A stretch of 64,000 nt of DNA from Deltaproteobacteria bacterium (GCA_947477565.1 CANJUR010000001.1:153996-217995), one strand, 5' to 3'. Numbered from the stretch's first letter, positions 15,865 through 25,700 are shown. Notes: generated from the sequence alone by a model not told the origin. Numbers and translations are program-made.

Positions 15865-18045
15865 GTGCCAAACATGATGCGAACCCACCTGCTCCTCCTT
15901 TCCGCCGGCGCGCTCGCGCTGAGCGCCTGCGCGCCCGGGGGGCCCGACGAGATTCCCGTCGGCAGCGAGTCGTCCGATGGCGTCGTCGACGGAACCATCA
16001 CCTGGGAGCGCCCGGAGGTCGGCACGATCTTCATCGGCGGGGGCATGTGCACCGCGACGCTCATCACCCCCAGCGTGGCGGTCACCGCCGCGCACTGCGT
16101 CGATTACCGAACGGTAAGCCGCCCCGGAGCTTACGGGCGCTTCATCATCCAGGCCTCGGCCTCGTCGCCGCAGCTCCGCTACACCATCGACATGTACCGC
16201 TCGTTCGGCACCAACGGCGACGGCGACGTGGCCGTGCTGCACCTCGCGGAGGCCGTCCCGGCGAGCGTAGCGTCGCCCGCGGGCATCGCCGCGCGGCACC
16301 CGCCCAGCGGCGAGCCGATCACCCTCTTCGGCTACGGGTGCACCCGGCGCAACACCTCCAATGGCAGTGGGCAGAAGCGCAAGTTCGTCTTCGCGCAGGG
16401 GCGATCGAGCTCGCGGCTCTGCCCCGGCGACTCGGGCGGACCGGTCTTCTGGGATAGCCAGGGCGCCGTCGCGCGGGTGAACAGTGCGTACATCCTCGAC
16501 TCCACCGGTCGGGACATCTTCGGCGACATCCCGTTCAACCACTCGCGCATCGTTCAGCAGATCGCCGCCTGGGGGTCGCCCCCGGCGCGCAACGCTGGCG
16601 AAGGTCCGCCGCCCGTGACGCCGCCGCCCGCGACGCCGCCGCCCGCAACGCCGCCGCCCGCAACGCCGCCGCCCGCGACGCCGCCCTCCGCGTGCGGCAT
16701 GTACGCGGGCTGGAACGTCTGGACCTGCATCGACGCCCGCACACGTGTTCGCTGCGTCTCCAACGCACTGCAACGCGAGACCTGCGCCAACGGCTGCGAC
16801 GGCCGCCCCTCGGGTGTGGACGACGTGTGCGCCTCGGCGCCGCCCGCGGGCGAGCCCTGCGGCGCCTACGCTGGCTGGGACGTCTGGAGCTGCATCGACG
16901 CTCGCACCCGCGTGCGCTGCGTCGCCAATGCACTCCAACGCGAGACCTGCGCGTCGGGCTGCGAGGGGCGTCCGCCCGGCGTGGACGACATCTGCGGCGC
17001 GGCGTCGCCCCCCGGCCCGAGCCCGGGCGGCTCGACCTCCATGGGGCGCAACACGGGCGGACTATGCTCGCCGTCCAACTGGTCCAATTGGCTGTGTCGC
17101 GGCAACGACCTGGTGATCTGCCGCAGCGGCGAGATCTGGTTGCGAAGCTGTAACAGCGGCTGCCAGAGCCGCGCGGTGCCCAACGATCACGTGTGCATCG
17201 GCGGCGAGGCGGGCGTGACGCCAACCCCAACGCCAACGCCCACGCCGATGACTCCGATGACTCCGATGACTCCGATGACCCCGACGCCCTCCGGCGACGT
17301 GGCGTGGACCGCGTGGCCCGCGCAGCACACCCGCTCCAACGGCGTATGGGGCGCAGCGCTCACGGACATCATCCAGCACCTCCCGCTCTCGTACGGCGAC
17401 ACGTACGCCGACAACGATCTCGTGACCTACGGCCATGAGACCACCCACGGCATCAACAGCCACGCGCGCAATAACCTCAACCGCACGGGCCGTGACGCCA
17501 ACGCGTTCTACTGCATGAGCAATCAGGTCGCCGTGGTGGTCGAGCCCGCGATACGCAAGTCGCAGGTCGCGGCGTACATTCCCGCGAGCCTGCGCGGCTC
17601 GCGATACGCCACCTACGTGACGGGACAGACCGAATGGGACGACACCCCCCTCTACCTCTGGGACGAGTGGGTCGCGTACACCAACGGCAGCGAGGTCGCG
17701 CTCGGTCTCTCCCGTACGGGCCAGTGGCGCTACGGCTGGCGCGACGCCGTCGCCGGCACGCTCGAGTTCACCGCGTACTCCCTCGCGGTGGGCGCTGCGG
17801 TCGAGGCCCTCGACCCGATGTACTTCCAGAACAACCCGCAATTCCGGGCGTTTCTCGCGTGGAACGCCCGTCGCGCGATGGCCCTCTACCGCGAAGGTTC
17901 GGTCGTCGAGTCGTTTCGCTGGGACAGGCAGGACTCCTACTATCGCGCCCTGCGCGAGAGCCCCGACGCCGAGGCGCTTCGCGCATTCGCCCGACGGGTC
18001 TACGGCCGCGCCTGGGCGGCCGAGGTGCTTGGCCTCGCGCCCTGA
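15865..18045 (+). CDS. lipoprotein with trypsin-like and HExxH metalloprotease-like domains
   Basis: 726 residues from the GTG at 15865, 10 nt after AGGAG; the signal ends LSAC. Residues 45-240 are a chymotrypsin-fold serine protease with the full triad: His77 in TAAHC, Asp121 in DVAVL and Ser190 in GDSGGP. A (PPPAT)n linker follows, then two copies of the YAGW[ND]VW.CIDARTRVRC module shared with the gene before, one divergent copy, and a Thr-Pro/Met-Thr-Pro linker. The last ~245 residues contain HETTHGINSH (His524, Glu525, His528), a zincin-type HExxH motif; a WDEW further on could supply a ligand. No domain name is recognised for this part. Predicted secreted protein with two unrelated protease centres. 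Confidence 0.8.
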   Translation: MPNMMRTHLLLLSAGALALSACAPGGPDEIPVGSESSDGVVDGTITWERPEVGTIFIGGGMCTATLITPSVAVTAAHCVDYRTVSRPGAYGRFIIQASASSPQLRYTIDMYRSFGTNGDGDVAVLHLAEAVPASVASPAGIAARHPPSGEPITLFGYGCTRRNTSNGSGQKRKFVFAQGRSSSRLCPGDSGGPVFWDSQGAVARVNSAYILDSTGRDIFGDIPFNHSRIVQQIAAWGSPPARNAGEGPPPVTPPPATPPPATPPPATPPPATPPSACGMYAGWNVWTCIDARTRVRCVSNALQRETCANGCDGRPSGVDDVCASAPPAGEPCGAYAGWDVWSCIDARTRVRCVANALQRETCASGCEGRPPGVDDICGAASPPGPSPGGSTSMGRNTGGLCSPSNWSNWLCRGNDLVICRSGEIWLRSCNSGCQSRAVPNDHVCIGGEAGVTPTPTPTPTPMTPMTPMTPMTPTPSGDVAWTAWPAQHTRSNGVWGAALTDIIQHLPLSYGDTYADNDLVTYGHETTHGINSHARNNLNRTGRDANAFYCMSNQVAVVVEPAIRKSQVAAYIPASLRGSRYATYVTGQTEWDDTPLYLWDEWVAYTNGSEVALGLSRTGQWRYGWRDAVAGTLEFTAYSLAVGAAVEALDPMYFQNNPQFRAFLAWNARRAMALYREGSVVESFRWDRQDSYYRALRESPDAEALRAFARRVYGRAWAAEVLGLAP
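16606..16680 (+). repeat. 15-nt tandem repeat coding a Pro-Pro-Pro-Ala-Thr linker
   Basis: Five near-identical units of CCGCCGCCCGCRACG lie in frame between the serine-protease domain and the Cys modules. They encode a stiff linker. Copy number is likely to vary between strains by slippage. Confidence 0.8.
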
Positions 18046-18626
18046 TCGCGCCCCGCGACGACCTTCCACCTGAACACACCGCGGCCGAAGCATCTGTTCA
18101 GAAAGACCCTCGATCGGAGGGTCGCAGACCTCACCACCGAGGTGGCGCTTCACCCGATCATCCCCAGCAGATCCGCATCCTGACGGGCCCGTCGCCTCGG
18201 CCGCAACCGGTCGGTCATGAAGGGACGGGCAATCGGGGAGTGCCGGGTAGATGGCTCCGAGCGGTGGTTGGATCAGATGGCTGTTCTCGACGACGATCTT
18301 GCTGGGATGTGCGTGCCACCGATGCTTTCCAGCGGTGTGAGCTCACAGATCTCCCGGCGTACATCCCGCCGAACGTCGCCTCCCGTGGGGCAAGCCATCC
18401 GGGCGGCCGATCATCAACTTACTACCTCGTGTAATATTTAATCTGCGAAGTTCCCCTTTGGTTCGCGCCGTCGAGAGCACCCGCTCACCGCGCTGTAGGA
18501 GCTCGCTGACCCAATCAAACGCCCCAACGGCCTCGGCGCTGTCGGCCCCGCGCGCACCGCGGCCTTCTTCGCCACATCTGCAACGGTCTGCCCCCCACCC
18601 ACTGCTCCCTCTGTTGCGACGACCGT
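18046..18626. other. non-coding gap
   Basis: Apart from the hairpin near 18105-18123 I see no supported feature. Open frames on both strands are compositional. The right-hand end borders the decayed transposase and may contain its 3' flank. Confidence 0.4.
18105..18123 (+). terminator. hairpin after the dual-protease gene
   Basis: A perfect 7-bp stem, GACCCTC and GAGGGTC, surrounds the loop GATCG 60 nt after the stop. A second inverted pair, TGAACA/TGTTCA, lies just before it (18071-18100). There is no T-run, so it may act as an RNA 3'-end stabiliser rather than a classical terminator. Confidence 0.35.
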
Positions 18627-19015
18627 CTACGGCCCGTCGCGCGACCGCCGCATCCGCGGCACTTCGGTCGATACTTCGAGGTGCTCCAGCACCCGCGCGA
18701 TCCCCGGTCGGTCGGTCAGCGCCGCGATCATCTTCATTCGTCCGCCGCATCCGGGGGCACAGCAGCGGGTCGATCGCCCACACCCGCCACATCAGCCGCG
18801 CCCACTCGATGCGCCCGCTCGGCATCGGCACCACGCTGCCACGCGCGCCCTTGCCCTTCACCGACGCTCCGGTCGTCTCGCCGACCGCTGCCTGCGGCAC
18901 TGACGACGCCGCCCGGCCCGCGCAGCCCACCACCCCATCCACCGGCGGCCGCGGAACCACCGCCACCCTCCACGGTGAGTTCGGCGCCACGACCCCATGG
19001 TATCGAACGAGCGGC
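18627..19015 (-). pseudogene. C-terminal remnant of an IS91-type transposase
   Basis: Read on the minus strand, the translation runs RYHGVVAPNSPWRVAVVP ... GRIEWARLMWRVWAIDPLLC. After one extra C in the run near 18757 the frame shifts to PGCGGRMKMIAALTDRP and GIARVLEHLEV, then stops at 18627. This order (YHGV, W..LL.RVF.ID, CPxCGGRM) is the C-terminal half of IS91/Y2-type rolling-circle transposases. The frameshift and missing N-terminal half show it is dead. Confidence 0.7.
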
Positions 19016-19039
19016 GCCTCGGCGGTGGCACCAGCGCGC

Positions 19040-19900
19040 TCAACCGGGCCATGCACTCCAACCGAGTCATCACCCGATGCGTCGCCCCCGTGCTGCGCGG
19101 CGACTTCGCCTGCTGTCGCACCGCCGCGCTCGGATGGCACCTCGCCATCGGCAACCCCTGCGGCCACGCGACGCCGGTCTACCACTCGTGCCGCAATCGG
19201 CACTGCCGGACGTGCCAGAGCCTCGACCACCATCGATGGCTCGAAGCCCGCAGCGCTACTTCCACGTTGTCTTCGCGCTGCCCGAGGCGCTGCGGGAGGT
19301 CGTCCGATACAACCGCACTGCGCTCTTCGCGATGCACTTCCGGGCCGCGTTACAGACGCTCCTGGCTCTGGCGCGTGACTCGCGGCGCCCGGGGAGCGCT
19401 GCGCGTCATCACGTTGGTGCTGCACACCGTAGACGCGCGAAGTTCTCTTCCATCCCCACATCCACGTCGTCGCGAGTGCGGGCGGCCTCTCGCCCGACGG
19501 AGCGCACGGGGTGGCGACGAAGGGCGACGACCTCTTCCCCGTGAAGGTGCTGTCAAAGCCCTTCCGCGGGAACTTGCGCGCAGCGCTCATCGCCGTCCTC
19601 GCGCCGGGCGCCTTCACGCTGCCTCCGAACACCGCACCCGATGGGCACGATGGACGAGCGCGGCGTGACCTTCGCCGCGAAGTACGGCCGCGAGTGCATG
19701 CTCTCGGAGGGTCGAGTTTCTCCGGCGATTCGTCGATCAGGTGGTTCTCAGAGGCTTGACGGGCATCTGGCGCTACGGGCTGCTCACCCCGATGAATACT
19801 GCGGGAACGCCGGGGAGAGTCGCGCCCGGTGCCACGCCCGCGAGCGTCGAGAGCGCGACGCCGAAGTGGGTCGAGCAGACGAGGGCCTTGTGGTGACGTA
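19040..19900 (+). pseudogene. frameshifted IS91-type transposase remnant
   Basis: Conserved IS91-family blocks appear in order on the plus strand but in different frames: CGHATPVYHSCRNRHCRTCQ (N-terminal zinc-finger region, ~19150-19220), YFHVVFALPEALREVVRYN (~19260-19320), HPHIHVVASAGGLSPDG (~19455-19505), LFPVKVLSKPFRGNLRAAL (~19530-19590), then GVTFAAKYGR and LRRFVDQVVLRGLTGIWRYG (~19660-19780). At least three frameshifts and a probable internal deletion are needed to join them. It lies head to head with the minus-strand C-terminal remnant, so either two insertions or one inverted copy decayed here. Confidence 0.75.
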
Positions 19901-20152
19901 CGTGATTCCCGGGCTACGACTGACCCGGAGTTTGGGCTCGCTGCTGAAACCGCGGGTGATCGTCGGGACGGCGTAGGCGCGAGCGCTGCGGATGAGCGCG
20001 GCAGTGCCCCGAGTTCTACGGCTGACCCCGCTCCGGGTCGCGCCGTCAAAACGGCCAGAACCCTCCGAAAAGAACTCCGGACCCATCAGTCTGAACGTCC
20101 AGATGGGCGAACCGCACCCACGAGCGCGAGGTGTACGCTCCGCGGTCCAGCG

Positions 20153-21928
20153 ATGAGGTGCGCGCTCACAATCCAGATGTTCGCGCTCTCGCTGATCGCG
20201 AGCTGTGACCCCGACGGGCCGCGTCGATCGAGCTATCCCGCCGGCCCGACGGTGCCCAGCGGGGGACGCTTCGACGCGGTGCGCGGCGTGCTGGGCTCGA
20301 TGCCACGCTCGCTCGCCGTTGGGCGCTGCGATGACGACGATGCGCTCGACGTGCTCTCGGTCGGCGGCGACAACTCGGGGCTCGTGATCACGCCCATGAA
20401 GGGACCGAGACCCTCGATGTTCTTCGGGCGCGGCGACGGGACCTTCGTGGAGCGGGAGGTCCCGGCCCTCCCCTCACGGACCTACGGCGCGGCGATCTTC
20501 ATCGACATCGACGGCGACGGACGGGACGACGTGGTGATGGCTCAGGACGACGTCGTGATGCTCCGCAACGCGGGTGGGTGTCGCCTCGAGGCACCCGTAA
20601 CGCTCGCGCCCTCGACCGGTCGACACGCGCTGAGCCTCCTCGCGACGGACGTGGACCTCGACGGCGTGCTCGACCTCGTCGTCGCGCTCAGCGGCCCGAC
20701 GAACCAGCCCTATCGGGTGCTCCTCGGGCAGGGTGACGGGCGCTTCCTCGAGCGCCCCGTGAGCCTCGCGCCGCTCGAGGCGCAGGAGGGCGGGGTGTCC
20801 CCTTTCTCGGCCTTCTTCGACGACGCCGACGGCGATGGGAGCCGCGACCTCTTCGCCCTCGTTGACCAGGCCGGAGGATGGTTCTCCTGGGGCTCTGCGA
20901 GCTCGGACGGCTACGGACGTGACGACGCCGTGAGCGTGCGCTTCTCGGCCGCCGACCCGATGGGCATCGCTCCGCTGGATTTCGACCGCGACGGCGAGAT
21001 CGACTATTTCGTCGCGGGCGTTCGCGGTCACAGTCTCCTGCTCCAGGGCGGAGGACGGGCGCTCCCCGACAGGGCCTTCGAAGCCGAGGTCGAGGGCGTC
21101 AACGACACCTACGCGTGGGGGACCTGGGCCTTCGACGCCGACCTCGACGGCTCCACCGACCTCCTGGTGCTGCGCATCGGAGAGCAGGCGTCGGGCGGCG
21201 TCGCGGGTCCCGTAGAACTCTACCTCGCACGCGGCGACGCGACCTTCTCGGAGGTGGGCGCGCGCGTCGTGGGGCAGCGCCTCCGCGCGAAGGCCATGGC
21301 CTGCGGAGACCTCTCCGGGCGCGCCGATCGCGCGTGCCTCGTGATGACCGACGGAGGACCGCTTCTGCTGCGCGATGGGCTCACCCCGCGCGGGCGTTGG
21401 GCGGGGCTTCGGCTGCAAGGCACCGTGAGCGCGGTCGATGCGACCGGGGCGCGCGTCTCCCTGCTCGGGGCGGAGCGTCCGCAGGTGTATTACTACGGCG
21501 CTCAGGCGCCTTTCGGAGCGTCGCACGAACGATCACTGGTCGTCGGGATCGGCGCCCGCGACACGGCGGACTTCGAAGTGCGCTGGCCCAGCGGGATCCG
21601 TCAGCGTCTCTCGACGGTGGCCGCGGGGCGGTACACAACGGTCGTCGAGCCCGCCGCGGTGACGCTATCCCGCCGAGTCGCACCCGCCGACGGTCGCAGC
21701 GAGGTCGAGGTGATCGTTGACGCCGCGGCCGCAGGGGCGACGACGGCGTCGCTCAGCGCGCGCGGCCCGGGGTCGCTATCGGACGAGGGCGCCGACGCCA
21801 GCGGTCGCCATCGGTGGCGTCTCATCGCGCCGACGGCCGCTGGAGAGGCCGTGCTTACGGTGTCGCTCGACGGGACCGCGCTGCGGGTGCGCCCGAGGGT
21901 GCGATTCACCTCGCCACAGGGGTCTTGA
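20153..21928 (+). CDS. FG-GAP / ASPIC-UnbV repeat lipoprotein
   Basis: 591 residues. The ATG at 20153 gives a signal peptide ending IASC. Degenerate FG-GAP/VCBS blades (DIDGDGRDD, DVDLDGVLD, DADGDGSRD, DFDRDGEID, DADLDGSTD) fill residues ~50-400. A UnbV/ASPIC-type domain follows: RWAGLRLQGTVSAVDATGAR, then FEVRWPSGIRQRL. The last ~90 residues form an Ig-like beta domain. ASPIC-UnbV proteins are usually exported and calcium-binding, with poorly known roles. The open frame extends left to 19829, but that part lies in the transposon relic and lacks a signal peptide. Its propeller is more divergent than those at 3.3-10.4 kb, so not a recent copy. Confidence 0.8.
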   Translation: MRCALTIQMFALSLIASCDPDGPRRSSYPAGPTVPSGGRFDAVRGVLGSMPRSLAVGRCDDDDALDVLSVGGDNSGLVITPMKGPRPSMFFGRGDGTFVEREVPALPSRTYGAAIFIDIDGDGRDDVVMAQDDVVMLRNAGGCRLEAPVTLAPSTGRHALSLLATDVDLDGVLDLVVALSGPTNQPYRVLLGQGDGRFLERPVSLAPLEAQEGGVSPFSAFFDDADGDGSRDLFALVDQAGGWFSWGSASSDGYGRDDAVSVRFSAADPMGIAPLDFDRDGEIDYFVAGVRGHSLLLQGGGRALPDRAFEAEVEGVNDTYAWGTWAFDADLDGSTDLLVLRIGEQASGGVAGPVELYLARGDATFSEVGARVVGQRLRAKAMACGDLSGRADRACLVMTDGGPLLLRDGLTPRGRWAGLRLQGTVSAVDATGARVSLLGAERPQVYYYGAQAPFGASHERSLVVGIGARDTADFEVRWPSGIRQRLSTVAAGRYTTVVEPAAVTLSRRVAPADGRSEVEVIVDAAAAGATTASLSARGPGSLSDEGADASGRHRWRLIAPTAAGEAVLTVSLDGTALRVRPRVRFTSPQGS

Positions 21929-22052
21929 GCGCGCGGGCTCAGTCGACGAGTCCCACCATGTTTGGGAGGCATCGGGGGCTTCGCACCTTCGCCGGCGGAA
22001 AGCCCGTGGAGCCTGCGTGATGCCTCGACGGCGCAATCCAGGGGATGCAGAG

Positions 22053-22103
22053 CTACTCCCGAGTACCTGCGTAACTACTCCCGAGTATCTCCAGAGCTAC
22101 TCC
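22053..22103 (+). repeat. 22-nt-spaced direct repeats CTACTCCCGAGTA
   Basis: CTACTCCCGAGTA starts at 22053 and again at 22075, and a shortened CTACTCC at 22097. The 22-nt period is about two helical turns, which would put all copies on one face of the DNA. They lie in a gene-free gap; this could be a binding-site array or simple slippage. Confidence 0.5.
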
Positions 22104-22284
22104 GCCACGCGGGTACAGACGTTCGATATCGTGCGCGTCTTCGCGGACCAACCTCCGCGTGATGGACCTGCACTGCTGATGCAGGAACGACCTCCCCATC
22201 GACGCGTGCGATCAGCTTCAGGTGCACTTGCGCGCCGAAGAGCAGTGCCTCGAACGCTCGCGGATCGAGCGCCCGGTAGTGCAA
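22075..22284 (-). other. possible coding relic in the gap upstream of the sucD tail
   Basis: This minus frame, open in its upstream part to about 22380, reads more like protein than its neighbours: EAEVATIEGLHYRALDPRAF, then EALLFGAQVHLKLIARVDGE. I recognise no family. It lacks a convincing start and ribosome site and its end overlaps the direct repeats. It may be the tail of a decayed gene or chance. Confidence 0.25.
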
Positions 22285-22485
22285 GCCTTCGATCGTGGCG
22301 ACTTCTGCCTCGATGAGCTTTCCGCGATGGTGCCGGAGGAGTTCTGATTCCTGGCGTGGGTGACTCCACGAGACCTTCGGGGCAATCCCGCCATTCGATG
22401 GCGGTATCGGCGAAGACCGTGGGAATCACCAGAGGAGGGGACGGAGGGACGGAGCGGACAGAGGCTTCGACGCCAGGTATTTCCG

Positions 22486-23370
22486 CTAGGAGCGGAGCAT
22501 TCCTTGAAGCGTCTCCGCCATCTGCGCAGGAGTCGGAGCCACCCGGATGCCAGCGGCTTCAAAGGCCTCGATCTTGTCGATCGCACGCCCCTTGCCGCCG
22601 GAGATCACGGCGCCCGCGTGGCCCATGCGCTTGCCCGGCGGAGCGGTGGTACCGGCGATGAAGCCCGCGACCGGCTTCTTCATGTTCGCCTTGACCCACT
22701 CGGCTGCGCGCTCTTCAGCGCCGCCGCCGATCTCGCCGATCATGATCACGCCCTCGGTCTGCGGGTCATCATTGAAGAGCCGAAGCACGTCGATGAAGTC
22801 CATGCCGTTGACGGGATCGCCGCCGATACCGACGCAAGTGCTCTGCCCGATGCCGAGCGCCGAGAGCTGGCCGACGGCTTCGTAGGTCAACGTCCCAGAG
22901 CGGGACACGACACCGATCGGGCCGACCTTGTGGATGTGCCCGGGCATGATGCCGATCTTGCACAAACCCGGCGTGATGACGCCCGGACAGTTGGGACCGA
23001 TGAGCCGAAGGTCTTTGTTGAGCCGGTGCTCAAGCGCGCGACGCACCTTCACCATGTCCATCACCGGAATGCCTTCAGTAATGCACACGATCAGCGATAC
23101 GCCGGCGTCTGCGGCTTCCAGAATCGCATCCGCCGCACCGGGCGGCGGGACGAAGATCACCGACGCGTTCGCGCCAGACTGACGAACGGCATCGGACACG
23201 GTGTTGAACACCGGCACGCTGCCCTCGAACGTCGTACCGCCGCCACCGGGGGTGACGCCACCGACCACCTTCGTGCCGTACGCGAGCATCTGCTTCGCGT
23301 GAAACGATCCGAACTTGCCAGTGATGCCCTGCACCACCAGACGCGTGTTCCCATCAACGAGGATTGCCAT
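22486..23370 (-). CDS. sucD: succinyl-CoA ligase subunit alpha
   Basis: 294 residues, normal for the family. It catalyses succinyl-CoA + NDP + Pi to succinate + NTP + CoA with SucC in the TCA cycle. The CoA-binding N-terminus reads [19 protein letters not shown]. The phosphohistidine is His251 in [10 protein letters not shown], and [11 protein letters not shown] plus [12 protein letters not shown] match the family. Last gene of a minus-strand operon; 10 nt separate it from sucC. Confidence 0.97.
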   Translation of the reverse strand: MAILVDGNTRLVVQGITGKFGSFHAKQMLAYGTKVVGGVTPGGGGTTFEGSVPVFNTVSDAVRQSGANASVIFVPPPGAADAILEAADAGVSLIVCITEGIPVMDMVKVRRALEHRLNKDLRLIGPNCPGVITPGLCKIGIMPGHIHKVGPIGVVSRSGTLTYEAVGQLSALGIGQSTCVGIGGDPVNGMDFIDVLRLFNDDPQTEGVIMIGEIGGGAEERAAEWVKANMKKPVAGFIAGTTAPPGKRMGHAGAVISGGKGRAIDKIEAFEAAGIRVAPTPAQMAETLQGMLRS

Positions 23371-23380
23371 CGGGTTGCCT

Positions 23381-24595
23381 CTACTTCTGCCCGTTAACGA
23401 GACCGCAGATCTTCTGTGCGCCGTCGAGCATGGTCGACGCCGCCGTGATCGCGAGGCCGCTCTCCGCGAGCAGCCGACGACCCTCTTCGACGTTGGTTCC
23501 TTCGAGGCGAACCACCAGCGGCACCGTCAGCCCCAGCGCCTTGGTCGCGTTGATCACCCCCTGGGCAATCACGTCGCACTTCATGATTCCGCCGAAAATA
23601 TTGACGAAAACGCCCTTCACCGCGGGCGAGCGCAAGATGATCGAGAACGCCTTCGTGACGGCCTCCTCCGTCGCGCCGCCGCCGACGTCGAGGAAGTTTG
23701 CGGGCGTACCGCCGCAGTGCGCGATGATGTCCATCGTCGCCATCGCAAGTCCGGCGCCGTTGACCAGGCACCCAATGTTGCCGTCGAGCGACACGTACGA
23801 GAGACCCGACTTCTTGGCCTCCAGCTCCGTCGGATCCTCCTCGCCGGGATCACGGAGATCCTCCCAGTTCTTGTGTCGGAAATCGGCGTTGTCATCGAAG
23901 GTGATCTTCGCATCGAGCGCCATCACGTTGCCGTCGACGGTCACGATCAACGGGTTTACCTCGACCAACGAGCAGTCCTCTTCGACGAAGAGCCGGTAGA
24001 GCGAGCCAACGAGCGCGACAAACTTCCCGACCTGATCCTTCGAGAGCCCGAGGCCGAAGCCCAGCTCACGCGACTGATACGGCATGAGCCCAGCCGTCGG
24101 ATCGACCCACACCTTGAGGATCTTCTCCGGCGTCGTCGCCGCCACGTGCTCGATGTCCATGCCGCCCTCGGCGCTGGCCATCACCACCACACGCCGGGAA
24201 TCACGGTCCACCAACATGCTCAGGTAGAGCTCCCGAGCGATGTTGATCCCCTGCTCGACGAACACCGTCCGAACGAGCTGCCCTTCCGGGTCCGTCTGGA
24301 TCGTCACCAGCTTGCCGCCCAGCATTCGCCACGCCGCGTCGCGCGCTGCGTCCGGGCCGCCCTTGCAGACCTCAACGCCGCGAGAGACGACCGTCGGTCC
24401 CTTGTGAACCTGCCCCTTGCCGCGACCACCCGCGTGGATCTGCGACTTCACGACGACCAGCGCGTGACCGGTCTGCTCGAAGAGCTTCTCCGCTGCCGCC
24501 TTCGCCTCGTCCGCGGTGCTCGCTGCGATGCCGAGCGGCACCGCGATGCCGTAGCGGCGGAAAATCTCCTTGCCCTGATATTCGTGGATCTTCAT
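23381..24595 (-). CDS. sucC: succinyl-CoA ligase subunit beta
   Basis: 404 residues, slightly longer than the usual 385-390. The start is [17 protein letters not shown]. The ATP-grasp domain is visible ([20 protein letters not shown]), followed by [19 protein letters not shown] and a C-terminal CoA-ligase domain ([10 protein letters not shown], then [18 protein letters not shown]). It binds nucleotide and succinate and partners SucD. 4 nt downstream of mdh, so the three genes are one transcript. Confidence 0.97.
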   Translation of the reverse strand: MKIHEYQGKEIFRRYGIAVPLGIAASTADEAKAAAEKLFEQTGHALVVVKSQIHAGGRGKGQVHKGPTVVSRGVEVCKGGPDAARDAAWRMLGGKLVTIQTDPEGQLVRTVFVEQGINIARELYLSMLVDRDSRRVVVMASAEGGMDIEHVAATTPEKILKVWVDPTAGLMPYQSRELGFGLGLSKDQVGKFVALVGSLYRLFVEEDCSLVEVNPLIVTVDGNVMALDAKITFDDNADFRHKNWEDLRDPGEEDPTELEAKKSGLSYVSLDGNIGCLVNGAGLAMATMDIIAHCGGTPANFLDVGGGATEEAVTKAFSIILRSPAVKGVFVNIFGGIMKCDVIAQGVINATKALGLTVPLVVRLEGTNVEEGRRLLAESGLAITAASTMLDGAQKICGLVNGQK

Positions 24596-24599
24596 CGGA

Positions 24600-25553
24600 T
24601 CAAGCCTGCTGCGCGATGAGGCGCTTTGCGACGTCTACCACTCCACGGACGCTGTCGGCGCTCTTCGCGAGCATCACCTTCTCGGCGTCGCTCAACTGAA
24701 TCTCCACGATGCGCTCGACGCCCTTGCCGCCGATCACGACGGGCACACCGAGATACATGTCCTTGTAACCGTATTGACCGTCCAGATACGCAGCTGCGGC
24801 GAGCATCCGCTTCTGGTCGAGGAGGTAGGACTCCGCCATCGCCATCGCCGCCGTGGCCGGGGCGTAGTAGGCGCTCGTGCCCATGAGCTTCACGATCTCG
24901 CCGCCGCCGCCGCGGGTGCGGGCTTCGATGGCGTCGAGCCGCTCGCTCGAGATCTGCTGCGCCACCGGAACGCCGTTGATCGTGCAGTAGCCGCGCGCGG
25001 CGACCATGTCGTCACCGTGCCCGCCGAGCACCATTGCACGAACGTCCTTCGCGCTGACCCCGACCTCCGCTGCGAGGAAGTGCTGGAGCCGCGCCGAGTC
25101 GAGCACCCCGGCCATCCCGACGACCCGCTCGCGGGGGAAGCCCGTCCACTGCTGAAAGGCCCACACCATCACGTCGAGCGGATTGGAGATGACGATCGTA
25201 AACGCGTTGGGACAGTGCTTCTTCGCGTTGTCCGCGACGTTGCGGATGATCGGAAGGTTGATGCCAACGAGGTCGTCGCGGCTCTGCCCCGGCTTTCGGG
25301 GCACGCCCGCGGTGATGATCATGACGTCGGCGCCCGCCACGTCGGCCCAGTCTGAGGTGCCGGTGATGGAAGCGTCGTCGCCGGTGATGGCGTTGTTCTG
25401 CATCAGGTCGAGGGCCTTGCCCTTCGCGAAATCGGCCTTCGACGGGATGTCGAAGAGCACCACGTCGCCGAGCTGCTTGCGCGCCGCGATGGCCGCCAGT
25501 TCGCCGCCAATGTTGCCTGCGCCGATGAGCGCGATCTTGTTCCGCTTCGCCAT
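24600..25553 (-). CDS. mdh: malate dehydrogenase (LDH-like type)
   Basis: 317 residues. NAD-binding start [19 protein letters not shown], substrate loop [15 protein letters not shown] (Arg pair), catalytic His in GGHGDDMV and NPLDVMVW. It oxidises malate to oxaloacetate. The length and GVPRKPG sequence match the LDH-like malate dehydrogenases widespread outside enterobacteria. First gene of mdh-sucC-sucD, an order that groups TCA steps. Likely control region: the direct repeats at 25586-25621. Confidence 0.96.
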   Translation of the reverse strand: MAKRNKIALIGAGNIGGELAAIAARKQLGDVVLFDIPSKADFAKGKALDLMQNNAITGDDASITGTSDWADVAGADVMIITAGVPRKPGQSRDDLVGINLPIIRNVADNAKKHCPNAFTIVISNPLDVMVWAFQQWTGFPRERVVGMAGVLDSARLQHFLAAEVGVSAKDVRAMVLGGHGDDMVAARGYCTINGVPVAQQISSERLDAIEARTRGGGGEIVKLMGTSAYYAPATAAMAMAESYLLDQKRMLAAAAYLDGQYGYKDMYLGVPVVIGGKGVERIVEIQLSDAEKVMLAKSADSVRGVVDVAKRLIAQQA

Positions 25554-25585
25554 GACGATGGTTCTCCGTGTGCTGTGATTGATAG

Positions 25586-25621
25586 GGCGCTCCGTGCGCC
25601 GCTGTATCAGGCGCTCCGTGC
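25586..25621 (-). promoter_or_regulatory. direct repeats upstream of mdh-sucCD
   Basis: GGCGCTCCGTGC occurs exactly at 25586-25597 and 25610-25621, 24 nt apart, 33 nt before the mdh start. A weaker copy (TTCTCCGTGTGC) lies at 25562-25573 with the same spacing. The regular spacing upstream of an operon suggests an operator or activator site. No promoter boxes could be fixed. Confidence 0.4.
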
Positions 25622-25700
25622 CGGTCGCCTCACCGAGGGACCGCCGAGCGGGGCGGGAATGTGCCCGCGCGACCGCGATTCGTAAAGGGCTTCCTACCGC

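Larger units (their letters stand above)
21929..22485. other. gap with direct repeats but no certain gene
   Basis: This 557-nt gap between the FG-GAP gene and the sucD tail contains the 22-nt-spaced repeats and the weak coding relic on the minus strand. No promoter, RNA gene or terminator could be supported otherwise. Confidence 0.45.

Noticed and set aside
16606-16680. Short regular repeats considered as a CRISPR-like array
   Set aside because: Units are contiguous, in frame, and code a Pro-rich linker; no spacers exist.
18343-20049. Minus-strand open frame of ~568 codons over the transposon region
   Set aside because: Only ~130 codons near 18760-19015 are transposase-like; the rest is a chance frame, and the true remnant needs a frameshift.
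23315-24619. Plus-strand open frame of 434 codons opposite sucC
   Set aside because: Antisense of a textbook sucC; His/Arg-rich translation without a family.
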